This document shows, in pieces, positions 43,681 to 54,581 of a stretch of 64,000 bases of DNA; position 1 is the stretch's first letter; every line of letters begins with the position of its first letter. The notes under the pieces are model-generated. The model saw nothing but the letters and a program-made list of their open reading frames with translations, was not told where the DNA came from and did not search any database. The DNA is taken from NCBI RefSeq assembly GCF_016907275.1, contig NZ_JAFBBP010000001.1, positions 1,850,001 to 1,914,000 on the forward strand, given 5' to 3'. The position numbers and the translations under genes were made by a program. The DNA comes from Micromonospora luteifusca. GTDB taxonomy: Bacteria; Actinomycetota; Actinomycetes; Mycobacteriales; Micromonosporaceae.

Positions 43681-44123
43681 GCCACGCCGCCCTGCGGTGC
43701 GTACGTGAGCAGGAAGTCCCGTTCCTCCGGAGTGATCCGGCGGGGCACCTGACGGGTCAGGTCGAACGGCACCAGCACCGAGCGGGCTCGGCTGGCCAGC
43801 ACCTCGCCGTCGTACAACTCGTAGGCGACGGTGAACCGGGAGGCCCGGATCTCCTCCACCCACAGCTCGATCCGAACGGTGGGCGCCGCCTCCGCGGTGG
43901 CCCGGCCCAGCGCGTAGTCGACCGGGCGCAGGTAGTCGACCTCGTGCCGGCGGATCACCACCCCGTCGGCGAACGAGCCGACCCCCCAGGCCCGGCCGCC
44001 GGCGAACATCAACGCCACCCGCGCCTCCTCGTACAGGGTGAGGAAGCGCGAGTTGTTGATGTGGCCGTACGCGTCCAGGTCGGACCAGCGCAGCGTGCAG
44101 TGGTAGACGAACCGGTCAGACAC
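43677..44123 (-). CDS. Acyl-CoA thioesterase (4HBT/hotdog family)
   Basis: The 148-residue protein begins with SDRFVYHCTLRWSDLDAYGH and NNSRFLTLYEEAR, the hotdog-fold motif with the active-site Asp and the helix. VVIRRHEVDYLRPVDYAL follows. Such enzymes release free acids from acyl-CoA; the chain length is not predictable. It starts 12 nt after the ettA stop and is coupled downstream to the Rv2474c-like gene. Confidence 0.9.
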   Translation of the reverse strand: MSDRFVYHCTLRWSDLDAYGHINNSRFLTLYEEARVALMFAGGRAWGVGSFADGVVIRRHEVDYLRPVDYALGRATAEAAPTVRIELWVEEIRASRFTVAYELYDGEVLASRARSVLVPFDLTRQVPRRITPEERDFLLTYAPQGGVA

Positions 44124-44135
44124 CTTCTCGGCCGG

Positions 44136-45812
<1,677 letters not shown>

Positions 45813-46022
45813 GGTGCGGGCTACCTCCGTCGGTTGCTGTCGCTGATCGGCGGCGCGGGCGCGGGCTGCGAGGACCGCCCGCCGCCGCCGGCCGGTGACC
45901 GGCCGCGCGCACGCCATCGTCAATCCTGACAGGTACGACGCGGTTCGCCCACATCACCCCGCCCCAGGAGTACGCGGGCGAGCCTCCTTGCCGCGCGGCA
46001 GTCCGCTTTTTATCGTGACTCG

Positions 46023-46685
46023 ATGTCCACCGAGTTCGTCATCGAGCTGCCGGACGAGCTGGCCGACCGACTGTCCGAGGAAACGGATGTTTCGGCCTTT
46101 GTGACGGAGTGCGTACGAAAATACGTGGCCGACGAGCCCACCCTGCACACACTCCGGCAGGCGGGTTTCGCGCTCTCTCCAGCTCGCCTGGAGCAGGCCG
46201 GGCGGGTCTTGGACACGGCACTGGAGCTGACCACACCGGAGCTGGGTGCTCTCGTCGCAGGAACCAGGGCGGGATTGTCGGATAAACCGGCGTCGACTCC
46301 CGACGGGTCAGCATTCGTGCTGGATACGCCGGCGCTGCTGGCCTTTGCCCGCGGCGATGAGGATGTCGCCGCCAGAATCTCGGTGGCCTCTGATCGCCAC
46401 CTGACGGTGGTCATCCCGGCGGGCTGCCTGGCCAGCGCCTATCGGCAAACCCCTCAGGAGGGGTGGTGGCCGCTGGGCCTCCTCGCCGGTCTACGTCCGA
46501 CGCAGGTCAGGGCCCTGACCGCAGACTGCTCGGCCGCGCTGGGCCTGTGGTTGCGGAGTGTGCCGACCATGGATCTCGCGCAGGCTGCGATGGAGGCGGC
46601 GCGGGCGATCACGCCGATCATGACGGATCGGCGGGAGCTGCTCGGCGAGGTGCTGCCCAAGGAATGGCCGATCATCGACCTGTGA
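46023..46685 (+). CDS. Putative one-chain antitoxin-PIN-like protein
   Basis: The first 40 residues (STEFVIELPDELADRLSEET and VSAFVTECVRKYVADE) resemble an RHH/CopG-type antitoxin. From about residue 100 the sequence resembles a PIN domain: AFVLDTPALLAFARGDEDVA, then TVVIPAGCLASAYRQ and ITPIMTDRRELLGEV. The second conserved acid of PIN nucleases is replaced in AGCLASAY, so nuclease activity is doubtful. No partner toxin or antitoxin is adjacent. The ATG at 46023 is preceded by an AT-rich stretch (CTTTTTATCG). The domain assignment is tentative. Confidence 0.6.
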   Translation: MSTEFVIELPDELADRLSEETDVSAFVTECVRKYVADEPTLHTLRQAGFALSPARLEQAGRVLDTALELTTPELGALVAGTRAGLSDKPASTPDGSAFVLDTPALLAFARGDEDVAARISVASDRHLTVVIPAGCLASAYRQTPQEGWWPLGLLAGLRPTQVRALTADCSAALGLWLRSVPTMDLAQAAMEAARAITPIMTDRRELLGEVLPKEWPIIDL

Positions 46686-46826
46686 GCACGGACTGTCGAC
46701 AAGATCACCTTTAGGATTCGGCGCATCCGAGGCGGGTAGGAGACTCCGGCACGGGGGCCCAGAGGCCGCAGCTACGCTCAGTACGCTCAGCGCGGTGGAC
46801 CCGTCAGTACCCGGAGGTGGCCGATC

Positions 46827-48227
46827 GTGACCGTCCGTAGCTCCTTTGTCGTAGTGGCGAATCGTCTGCCGGTCGACGAGGTGAGCACACCCGAGGGACG
46901 GCAGTGGCGACGCAGCCCCGGCGGGCTGGTCACCGCGCTGCATCCCGTACTCGCCGAACACCAGGGCACCTGGGTCGGCTGGGCCGGTGGCACCGGTGCC
47001 GCCCCCGAGCCGTTCGACCTCGAGGGGATCCGCCTGCACCCGGTCCCGCTCAGCGCCGAGGAGTTGGAGCGCTACTACGAGGGCCAGTCCAACGCGACGA
47101 TCTGGCCGCTCTACCACGACGCGGTGGAGACGCCGGCCTACAAGCGTCGCTGGCGGGAGGCGTACCGCCTGGTCAACGCGCGGTTCGCGGAGGCCGCAGC
47201 CGACGTCGCGGCCGAGGGCGCGACGGTCTGGGTGCAGGACTACCAGCTGCAGTTGGTCCCGGCGATGCTTCGTGAGCTGCGCCCGGACCTCCGGATCGGG
47301 TTCTTCCTGCACATCCCGTTCCCGCCGATCGAGCTGTTCATGCAGATGCCCTTCCGCACCGAGATCCTGCGCGGTCTCCTCGGTGCCGACCTGGTCGGTT
47401 TCCAGCAGCGGCTGGCCGCCCAGAATTTCGTCCGGCTGGCCCGGCACCTGCTCGGGCTGCGCTACGAGGGGCAGATGATCCAGGTCGACGGTCGGCAGGT
47501 GAAGGCGGGCGCCTTCCCCATCTCGATCGACACCCAGGAGATGGAGCGGATGGCCGCCGACCCGGCGATCCAGGCCCGGGCCAAGCAGATCCGCGCCGAA
47601 CTGGGCGACCCGAAGACGATAATCCTGGGCGTGGACCGGCTGGATTACACCAAGGGCATCGAGTTGCGGCTGAAGGCCTTCCGCGAGCTGCTGGCTGACG
47701 GAAAGTTGACAGTCCCCGACGCGGTCATGGTGCAGGTGGCCACACCCAGCCGAGAGCGCGTGGAGCATTACCAGGCGCTTCGGGTCAAGGTCGAACGCGA
47801 GGTCGGCCGGATCAACGGCGAGTTCGGCAGGGTCGGCGTGCCGGCGGTGCATTACCTGCATCAGTCGTACAGTCGCAGTGAGCTGGCCGCGATGTACGTT
47901 GCTGCCGACGTGATGATGGTGACCCCGTTGCGAGACGGAATGAACCTGGTGGCGAAGGAATACGTAGCATCACGTGCCGACCAGGGCGGCGCACTCGTGC
48001 TCAGTGAGTTCGCCGGCGCCGCCACCGAGCTTCGTCAGGCCTTTTTGTGTAACCCGCACGACCCGGACGCGGTCAAGGACGCCCTACTCCGGGCAGTGCA
48101 CGTGGAGAAAACCGAGGCACGCCGCCGGATGCGGACAATGCAACGTCACCTGCGTACCCACGACGTGGGCCACTGGGCCAAGTCTTTCCTCTCGGAGCTT
48201 GGAGTTTCCGAGGCGGAGGCCGAGTGA
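46827..48227 (+). CDS. otsA: Trehalose-6-phosphate synthase (GT20)
   Basis: The 466-residue retaining glycosyltransferase makes trehalose 6-phosphate from UDP- or GDP-glucose and glucose 6-phosphate. [11 protein letters not shown] and [11 protein letters not shown] bind the phosphate, and [12 protein letters not shown] replaces the HDYHL-type motif. [13 protein letters not shown] and [14 protein letters not shown] close the active site. The GTG at 46827 is the start. Its stop overlaps the start of the OtsB-GH15 gene by 4 nt (GTGA). Confidence 0.95.
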   Translation: MTVRSSFVVVANRLPVDEVSTPEGRQWRRSPGGLVTALHPVLAEHQGTWVGWAGGTGAAPEPFDLEGIRLHPVPLSAEELERYYEGQSNATIWPLYHDAVETPAYKRRWREAYRLVNARFAEAAADVAAEGATVWVQDYQLQLVPAMLRELRPDLRIGFFLHIPFPPIELFMQMPFRTEILRGLLGADLVGFQQRLAAQNFVRLARHLLGLRYEGQMIQVDGRQVKAGAFPISIDTQEMERMAADPAIQARAKQIRAELGDPKTIILGVDRLDYTKGIELRLKAFRELLADGKLTVPDAVMVQVATPSRERVEHYQALRVKVEREVGRINGEFGRVGVPAVHYLHQSYSRSELAAMYVAADVMMVTPLRDGMNLVAKEYVASRADQGGALVLSEFAGAATELRQAFLCNPHDPDAVKDALLRAVHVEKTEARRRMRTMQRHLRTHDVGHWAKSFLSELGVSEAEAE

Positions 48228-50830
48228 ACACGACCGTCAACGATGGAGCGGCAATCGCCACCGGGGTCATGGACCCTGAGCTGCGTTCCGCCATCGGCCG
48301 GATCGCCCGGGTCCCCCAGCTCCTGATCGCCTGCGACTATGACGGCACCTTGGCGCCGATCGTGGAGGACCCGAGCACGGCCATCCCGCTGCCCGAGTCG
48401 GTGGCCGCGGTCCGCGCCCTCGCCGCGCTGCCGCAGACCACCGTGGCGGTCGTCTCCGGCCGGGCGCTGCGCGACCTGGCCGCACTCTCCCGGCTGCCCA
48501 GCGAGGTGCATCTCGTCGGCAGCCACGGCTCCGAGTTCGACATCGGCTTCGTCGAGCGGCTCTCCCCCGAGCTGGTCGCGGTCCGCACCCGGGTCCGGGA
48601 CGCGCTGCGCGAGATCGCCGCCCAGCACCCGGGCATCCGGCTGGAGCGCAAGCCGGCCAGCGTCGCGATGCACACCCGCGGGGTCGACCCGCAGGTCGCC
48701 GCCTCAGCCATCGAAGCGGTCCGCAACGGCCCGGCCACCTTCGACGGCGTCACGGTGACCCAGGGTAAGGAGGTCATCGAGCTTTCCGTCGTGGCCACCC
48801 ACAAGGGCACCGCGCTCGACCAACTGCGGACCCAGCTCGCCTCCAGCGCGGTGCTCTTCATCGGCGACGACATCACCGACGAGAACGCGTTCGGCCACCT
48901 GCACGGCCCCGACCTCGGCATCAAGATCGGCCCCGGGGACACCCAGGCCGGTTACCGGGTGGCCGACCCCCTGGAGGCGGCGCGCGCACTGGCGCTGCTG
49001 CTGGAGACCCGTCGGCACTGGCTGTTCGGCGAGCGGGCGGTGCCGATCGAGCGGCACTCCATGCTCGCCAACGGTCGTACGGTCGCTCTGCTCACCCCAG
49101 AGGCCAAGGTGAGCTGGCTCTGCCACCCCAAACCGGACTCGGCGGCGATCTTCGCCGACCTGGTCGGTGGCAGCCCGGCCGGTCACTTCAGTGTCGCCCC
49201 GGAACGCGGCGGCATCCCGCTGGGTCAGCGCTACCGCTCCGGCACGATGACCGTGGAGACCCGCTGGTCCGGGCTCACCGTCACCGACTGGTTGGACAAA
49301 CCAGCCCGGGAGACAACCCCGGACGGCCCCGCGATCGTCACCGGCGACTCGACCCTCGTCCGGGTGCTCACCGGCAGTGGCAAGGCCCGGGTGGAGTTCG
49401 CGCCGAGGCCCGAGTTCGGTCAGGTCGCCGTGCAGTTGCAGCCGCTCGGCGACGGCCTGCTGGTGCTCGGCTCCAACGAGCCGGTCGCGCTCTACGCCCC
49501 CGGCGTGCAGTGGGAGGTCGTCAACGACGGCGGGTACGAAACCGCCAAGGCGGTCGTCGACCTCTCCGCCGCCGGCGGGCAGGTCGTGCTGGAGCTGCGC
49601 TTCGCCACCCACAGCCTGGAGCACCACCGGGTGCCGATCCACGAGCGGCAGGCCGCCGCCGAGCAGCCGTGGAAGGACTGGGTGGCCTCGCTGAAGCTGC
49701 CGTCCACCGCCCGGGACCTGGTGGCCCGCAGTGCACTCACCCTGCGCGGGCTCTGCCACGAGGCCACCGGCTCGATCCTGGCCGCGGCGACCACCTCACT
49801 CCCCGAGGAGTTGGGCGGCGTCCGCAACTGGGACTACCGCTACTGCTGGCTGCGCGACGCCGCGCTGACCGCGCGTGCGCTTGTCGACCTGGGCTCCGTC
49901 GAGGAAGCCGAGGCGCTGCTGCGCTGGGTGGATGGTTGCATCGAGCGCACCGGCGGCCACCCGGAGCGACTGCACCCGCTCTACACCATCGACGGCTACG
50001 AGCTGGGTGCCGAAGCGGTCATCGACACGCTGCCCGGGTACGCGGGCTCCCGACCCGTCCGGGTCGGCAACCTCGCCAACCACCAGCTGCAGCTGGACGT
50101 CTTCGGCCCCATCGCCGACCTGATCGCGGCCGTCGCCGACGCGCGCGGTTCGGTCCGCGACGACGAGTGGCGGGTCCTGGAGAACATGGTCGAGGCGGTC
50201 CGCCGGCGTTGGCACGAGCCGGACCACGGCATCTGGGAGGCCCGGCTGCCACCTCGGCACCACGTCTTCTCCAAGGTGATGTGCTGGATGACCGTCGACC
50301 GGGCGCTGCACGTGATGCGCGAGCACGGTGGCGAGGACCGGCCCGAGTGGAAGGACCTGCGCGACCGGATCGGCGCCAACGTGCTGGAGCACGGCTGGCA
50401 CTCCGACGTCGAGGCGTACAGCGTCGCGTACGGGGACGAGGACATGGACGCCTCGTCGCTCTGGATCGGGCTCTCCGGCCTGCTCCCGGGTGACGACCCG
50501 CGCTTCCTGTCCACCGTCCTGCGGATCGAGGCGGACCTGCGCAGCGGCCCGGTCGTCTACCGCTACCACTGGGACGACGGCCTGCCCGGGCGCGAGGGCG
50601 GTTTCCACATCTGCACGGCGTGGCTGATCGAGGCGTACCTGCGCACCGGTCGCCGCACCGACGCCGAGGAGCTGTTCGCGCAGATGGTGCTCACCGCCGG
50701 CCCGACCGGGCTGCTCCCCGAGCAGTACGACCCGCTCGCCGAGCGCGGCCTGGGTAACCACCCGCAGGCGTACAGCCACCTCGGTCTGATCCGCTGCGCC
50801 CTGCTGCTGGACAACATGCTCAAGCAGTAG
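48224..50830 (+). CDS. otsB: Trehalose-6-phosphatase fused to a GH15 glucoamylase/trehalase-like domain
   Basis: The 868-residue protein is bifunctional by sequence. Residues about 30-255 are a HAD-type OtsB phosphatase: Asp38 and Asp40 in [11 protein letters not shown], and [10 protein letters not shown]. Residues about 270-860 are a GH15 domain: [36 protein letters not shown] (general acid region) and GLLPEQYDP (base region). Actinobacterial GH15 enzymes include trehalases. The protein could therefore both finish trehalose synthesis and degrade trehalose or a maltooligosaccharide. It is coupled to otsA, and a strong terminator follows. Confidence 0.92.
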   Translation: MNTTVNDGAAIATGVMDPELRSAIGRIARVPQLLIACDYDGTLAPIVEDPSTAIPLPESVAAVRALAALPQTTVAVVSGRALRDLAALSRLPSEVHLVGSHGSEFDIGFVERLSPELVAVRTRVRDALREIAAQHPGIRLERKPASVAMHTRGVDPQVAASAIEAVRNGPATFDGVTVTQGKEVIELSVVATHKGTALDQLRTQLASSAVLFIGDDITDENAFGHLHGPDLGIKIGPGDTQAGYRVADPLEAARALALLLETRRHWLFGERAVPIERHSMLANGRTVALLTPEAKVSWLCHPKPDSAAIFADLVGGSPAGHFSVAPERGGIPLGQRYRSGTMTVETRWSGLTVTDWLDKPARETTPDGPAIVTGDSTLVRVLTGSGKARVEFAPRPEFGQVAVQLQPLGDGLLVLGSNEPVALYAPGVQWEVVNDGGYETAKAVVDLSAAGGQVVLELRFATHSLEHHRVPIHERQAAAEQPWKDWVASLKLPSTARDLVARSALTLRGLCHEATGSILAAATTSLPEELGGVRNWDYRYCWLRDAALTARALVDLGSVEEAEALLRWVDGCIERTGGHPERLHPLYTIDGYELGAEAVIDTLPGYAGSRPVRVGNLANHQLQLDVFGPIADLIAAVADARGSVRDDEWRVLENMVEAVRRRWHEPDHGIWEARLPPRHHVFSKVMCWMTVDRALHVMREHGGEDRPEWKDLRDRIGANVLEHGWHSDVEAYSVAYGDEDMDASSLWIGLSGLLPGDDPRFLSTVLRIEADLRSGPVVYRYHWDDGLPGREGGFHICTAWLIEAYLRTGRRTDAEELFAQMVLTAGPTGLLPEQYDPLAERGLGNHPQAYSHLGLIRCALLLDNMLKQ

Positions 50831-50848
50831 TCGACAGCTCGTACGACG

Positions 50849-50880
50849 ATGGGGCCGGAGCGCTTGCGCTCCGGCCCCAT
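50849..50880 (+). terminator. Strong terminator after otsB-GH15
   Basis: ATGGGGCCGGAGCGC and GCGCTCCGGCCCCAT form a perfect 15-bp stem with a 2-nt loop, followed by CTTTG. It ends the otsA-otsB transcript. Confidence 0.9.
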
Positions 50881-50883
50881 CTT

Positions 50884-50960
50884 TGATCGACACCACCTCG
50901 GCGATGTTGGGGTATCACGTCGACGGGATGCCCCCAGGTCGGCGATCTGGAGTGGATCTC
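50884..50960 (+). repeat. Dispersed palindrome (copy D)
   Basis: The stretch carries the family features CGGCGATGTTGGGGTATC, a loop with GACGGGATG, and CCCCCAGGTCGGCGATCTGG leading to AGTGGATC. Arms are more diverged than in copy C. It starts 4 nt after the otsB terminator, in the gap before the convergent cobA/cysG gene. Confidence 0.7.
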
Positions 50961-50980
50961 GCCTCCGGGGGCCCGCTCCC

Positions 50981-52249
50981 TCACCCGTCGAGCGCACCCA
51001 CCACGTCGCCCACCACGACGACCGCGGGTGGGCGGATGTCCGCGGTGAGCGCGTCGGCGGCCACCGTGCCAAGGGTGGACCGCAGGGCCCGCTGGGTGCC
51101 GGTCGTGCCCTCCTGGACGACGGCGGCCAGCGTCTCCGGTGACCGACCGTGGGCGATCAGGGTGTCGGTGATGGCCGCGAGGTTCTTCAACCCCATCAGG
51201 ATCACCAGGGTGCCGCGCAGACCGGCGAGGGCCTCCCAGCGCACCAGCGAGGCCGGCGAGTCGGGTGCCACGTGCCCGGAGACCACTGTGAACTCGTGCG
51301 CCACCCCCCGGTGGGTGACCGGAATCCCGGCAGCGGCCGGCGCGGCGATCGAGCTGGTCACCCCCGGCACGACGGTCACCGGCACGCCGGCCTTCGCGCA
51401 CGCCAGCAACTCCTCGCCGCCCCGGCCGAAGACGTACGGGTCGCCGCCCTTGAGTCGCACCACGAAGGCACCGGACAGGGCCCGGTCGACCAGGATCTGG
51501 TTGATCTCCTCCTGCGCCCGGGACGGGCCGTAGGGGATCTTCGAGGCGTCCACCAGCTCGACGTCGGGGCGCAACTCGTCCAGGAGCAGCCCCGGCACCA
51601 GGCGGTCGGCGACCACCACGTCGGCCTCGGTGAGCAGCCGCCAACCCCGCACGGTGATCAGCTCCGGGTCACCCGGCCCCGCCCCGACCAACGCCACCCG
51701 CCCGATCTGCGGCCCACCGGTCGTCCCGGCCGCACCGGTCGCACTGGTCGCAGCGTCGGGCCGGCTCGGCGTCGGAGCGACCCCGTCCGACGCCAGGTGG
51801 ACAGCGAGGAGGTTGCGGATCGCGTCACGGACGGTCATCGCACGGCGGGGATCGCCACCGCCGAACACCGCCACGGTGACCGGGCCGTGCCGGGTCACCG
51901 CCGGGGTCCAGGCGGTGGCGGCCGTCCGGTCGTCGGCCCGGACGCAGAAGATCCGCCGCTCGGCGGCGATGGCGCTCACCGAAGCCGCCGCTACCGGGTC
52001 GTCGATCGCCACCTGCACCAGCCACGCGCCGTCCAGGTCCTCGGGGGCGAACCGGCGCGGCACCCAGTGCAGCCGACCCGCGTCGACCCGGGCACGCAGC
52101 GCCGGGGTCAGCTCCGGTGCCACCAGCAGGACGTCCGCGCCCGCGTCCAGCAGCGCGGGCACGCGCCGGGTGGCGACGGCACCACCGCCCACCACGACCA
52201 CCCGCCGCCCGTCGAGCCGCAGACCGAGGGGGTACGGACTGGTGGTCAC
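50981..52249 (-). CDS. cysG: Uroporphyrinogen-III C-methyltransferase fused to a precorrin-2 dehydrogenase/ferrochelatase-like domain (CysG-type)
   Basis: The 422-residue protein has an N-terminal NAD-binding domain (RRVVVVGGGAVATRRVPALL, about residues 1-165), as in CysG/Met8p. A C-terminal SAM methyltransferase follows, with VGAGPGDPELITVRGWRLL, VRLKGGDPYVFGRGGEE and PVTHRGVAHEFTVVSGH. It converts uroporphyrinogen III to precorrin-2 and probably onward to sirohydrochlorin. The product feeds sirohaem or cobalamin; the adjacent cobT and cobC favour cobalamin. It lies 40 nt downstream of cobT. Confidence 0.92.
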   Translation of the reverse strand: MTTSPYPLGLRLDGRRVVVVGGGAVATRRVPALLDAGADVLLVAPELTPALRARVDAGRLHWVPRRFAPEDLDGAWLVQVAIDDPVAAASVSAIAAERRIFCVRADDRTAATAWTPAVTRHGPVTVAVFGGGDPRRAMTVRDAIRNLLAVHLASDGVAPTPSRPDAATSATGAAGTTGGPQIGRVALVGAGPGDPELITVRGWRLLTEADVVVADRLVPGLLLDELRPDVELVDASKIPYGPSRAQEEINQILVDRALSGAFVVRLKGGDPYVFGRGGEELLACAKAGVPVTVVPGVTSSIAAPAAAGIPVTHRGVAHEFTVVSGHVAPDSPASLVRWEALAGLRGTLVILMGLKNLAAITDTLIAHGRSPETLAAVVQEGTTGTQRALRSTLGTVAADALTADIRPPAVVVVGDVVGALDG

Positions 52250-52289
52250 GCCGTACCACCGAACCGGACGACTCGCTCACTGCCCGTGG

Positions 52290-53378
52290 TCACTTCTCGG
52301 CCACCCCGGCGGAGTCGAACGTGGCCACCTCGTGCAGCACCCGGACCGCGCCGGTGACGACGGGCAACGCCAGCAGCGCGCCGGTGCCCTCACCGAGGCG
52401 CAGCCCCAGGTCGATCAGCGGGTCGAGCCCGAGGTGGCGCAGTGCCAGCGTCGCGCCCGGCTCGGCCGAACGGTGTCCGGCGACCATGGCGCTCACCGCG
52501 TCCGGGGCGAACGCGGCGGCGGCGAGCGCGGCCGAAACCGCGATCACGCCGTCCAGCAGCACCGGGGTGCGACGGGCCGCGGCACCCAGGATCAGCCCGG
52601 CGAGCGCGGCGTGCTCCAGGCCACCGACGGCGGCCAGGACGCCGAGCGGGTCGGCCGGGTCGGGTGCGTGCCGGGCCAGCGCGGCCCGCACCACGCCGAC
52701 CTTGTGCGCGTACGTCGGGTCGTCGACCCCGGTGCCCCGACCGGTGGTGTCGAGTGCGTCGGCACCGGTGAACGCGGCGATCAGCGCGGCTGCCGGGGTG
52801 GTGTTGCCGATGCCCATGTCCCCGGTGAGCAGGATGCCGGCTCCGGCGTCGATCAGCTCGTCGGCGATCTGGATGCCCGTCCGCACAGCCGCCAGCGCCT
52901 CGTCCCGGGTGAGTGCCTCGGTCACCGCCAGGTCGCGGGTGCCCCGGCGCACGCACGCGACGACCAGTCGGGGAACGGACGGGTCGAGGACGGCCGCCTC
53001 GGCGGCGGGCTGGACGGGCAGCGGGGTGGCCACCCCGACGTCGACCACGGTGACCGAGGCGCCGGCCTGCCGGGCGAACGCGTTGACCACCGCCCCGCCG
53101 GCCAGGAAGTTGCCGATCATCTGCCCGGTGACCTCCTGCGGCCACGGGCTGACCCCCTGGGCGTGCACCCCGTGGTCACCCGCGAAGATCGCCACTGCGG
53201 CCGGCTCGGGCAGCGGTGGCGGGCAGGCCCCGGCCAGACCGGCGAGGCGTACCGAAAGCTCCTCCAGCGCGCCCAACGAGCCCGCCGGCTTGGTCAGTCG
53301 GCCGTGCAGCTCACGGGCCGCCGCCATGGCCGTCTCGTCCGCCGGACGGATCGCCGCGATCGTGGTCTCCAGCATCAT
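52290..53378 (-). CDS. cobT: Nicotinate-nucleotide--dimethylbenzimidazole phosphoribosyltransferase
   Basis: The 362-residue enzyme makes alpha-ribazole phosphate for the lower ligand of cobalamin. RLTKPAGSLGALEELSVRLA and AVAIFAGDHGVHAQGVSPWP match CobT. GDMGIGNTTPAAALIA and the catalytic Glu in LRLGEGTGALLALP are also conserved. Its start overlaps the stop of the upstream aminotransferase-like gene by 4 nt. Confidence 0.95.
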   Translation of the reverse strand: MMLETTIAAIRPADETAMAAARELHGRLTKPAGSLGALEELSVRLAGLAGACPPPLPEPAAVAIFAGDHGVHAQGVSPWPQEVTGQMIGNFLAGGAVVNAFARQAGASVTVVDVGVATPLPVQPAAEAAVLDPSVPRLVVACVRRGTRDLAVTEALTRDEALAAVRTGIQIADELIDAGAGILLTGDMGIGNTTPAAALIAAFTGADALDTTGRGTGVDDPTYAHKVGVVRAALARHAPDPADPLGVLAAVGGLEHAALAGLILGAAARRTPVLLDGVIAVSAALAAAAFAPDAVSAMVAGHRSAEPGATLALRHLGLDPLIDLGLRLGEGTGALLALPVVTGAVRVLHEVATFDSAGVAEK

Positions 53379-54460
53379 GCCTCCATGGTCTCGCGCAACA
53401 CCTCAATGAAAGCGTCGGTGGTGTTTCGATCGCGCACCGCCACCCGCAGCCAGTCCGGGCCGAGGCCGGGGAACGTGTCGCCTCGGCGCACCGCCCAGCC
53501 CCGCTCGCGCAGGGCGGCCCGGATCAGGTTCGCGCCCGGCAGGTGCAGCAGGACGAACGCGCTGGCGGGACGGCCGACGACGCGTACACCGGGCAGGTCG
53601 GCGAGGCGGGCGACCAGGTGGTCGCGGTCGGCGGCGAGGTCGGCGGCGATCGCGCGTTCGGCCTGGACCGCGACGTCGGTGGCGCAGGCCGACGCGGCGG
53701 CGAGCGCGGGTGTGGAGACGGCCCAGAGCGGCTGGACGGCGGCCAGCCGGGTCAGCAGTTCCGCAGCGCCGAGCAGGTAGCCGATCCGCAGGCCGGCCAG
53801 GCCCCACGTCTTGGTGAGGCTGCGCAGCACGAGCAGACCGGGTAGGTCGCGCCGCTCGGCCAGCGACTCCGGTTCGCCGGAGTGCCCGGGGGCGAGGGTG
53901 GTGTCGGCGAACGCCTCGTCGACCACCAGCACCCGGCCGGGTCGGGCCAGCGCGGCCACCGTCTGCGCCGGGTGCAGCACCGAGGTCGGGTTGGTGGGGT
54001 TGCCGATCATCACCAGGTCGGCGTCGGCGGGCACCCGGGACGGGTCGAGCCGAAAGTCGTCGGCGGGGTCCAGCAGCACCCGTTCGACCGGGTGCCCGGC
54101 GGCCCGCAGCGCCGCCTCCGGTTCGGTGAACTGGGGGTGCACCACCACCGGCCGGCGCACGCCGCGAAGCGCCTGGGCGATCAGCACGAAACCCTCGGCG
54201 GCACCGGCGGTGAGCAGCACCTCGTTCGGGTGACGGCGGTGTCGGGCGGCGACCGCCGCCCGGGCCGACGTCGCATCCGGATAGCGGGCCAGGTCGGTCA
54301 GGGTCGCGGCGATCGGGCCGGTCAGCCAGTCGGGCGGTCGTGCCTGACGGACGTTGACGGCGAGGTCGATCAGCCCGTCGCCGACCTCCGCGTCACCGTG
54401 GTGCGCGAGGTCCGGCTCGGCCCCGGTGGGCGGGGCGATCGCGCTCGGCTGATCAGACAT
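53375..54460 (-). CDS. cobC: CobC/CobD-type aminotransferase-fold enzyme of cobalamin synthesis (threonine-phosphate decarboxylase-like)
   Basis: The 361-residue class I/II aminotransferase-fold enzyme has ADLVMIGNPTNPTSVLHP (PLP pocket), VVDEAFADTTLAPG and the Schiff-base Lys in LRSLTKTWGLAGLRIGYLLG. In cobalamin pathways this family makes aminopropanol phosphate, the linker of the nucleotide loop. The start MSDQPSAIAPPTG at 54460 precedes a 121-bp divergent spacer toward the PBP gene. Coupling to cobT supports the cobalamin role over histidinol-phosphate aminotransferase. Confidence 0.88.
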   Translation of the reverse strand: MSDQPSAIAPPTGAEPDLAHHGDAEVGDGLIDLAVNVRQARPPDWLTGPIAATLTDLARYPDATSARAAVAARHRRHPNEVLLTAGAAEGFVLIAQALRGVRRPVVVHPQFTEPEAALRAAGHPVERVLLDPADDFRLDPSRVPADADLVMIGNPTNPTSVLHPAQTVAALARPGRVLVVDEAFADTTLAPGHSGEPESLAERRDLPGLLVLRSLTKTWGLAGLRIGYLLGAAELLTRLAAVQPLWAVSTPALAAASACATDVAVQAERAIAADLAADRDHLVARLADLPGVRVVGRPASAFVLLHLPGANLIRAALRERGWAVRRGDTFPGLGPDWLRVAVRDRNTTDAFIEVLRETMEA

Positions 54461-54581
54461 GTCCGCGATCCTGCCGGGAAGGCGGCCGGTGGGACAGCCG
54501 ATCTCGGCGTAAGCCATGTCACCAACCGGCGGTTTAAGAGTTCTTCTCATGTACGAATCGGAAATGTCATAACTTTTAACC

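Noticed and set aside
54461..54581. Cobalamin riboswitch upstream of cobC or the PBP gene
   Set aside because: The spacer is only 121 bp and no B12-box-like GCCACTG or other conserved elements are visible.
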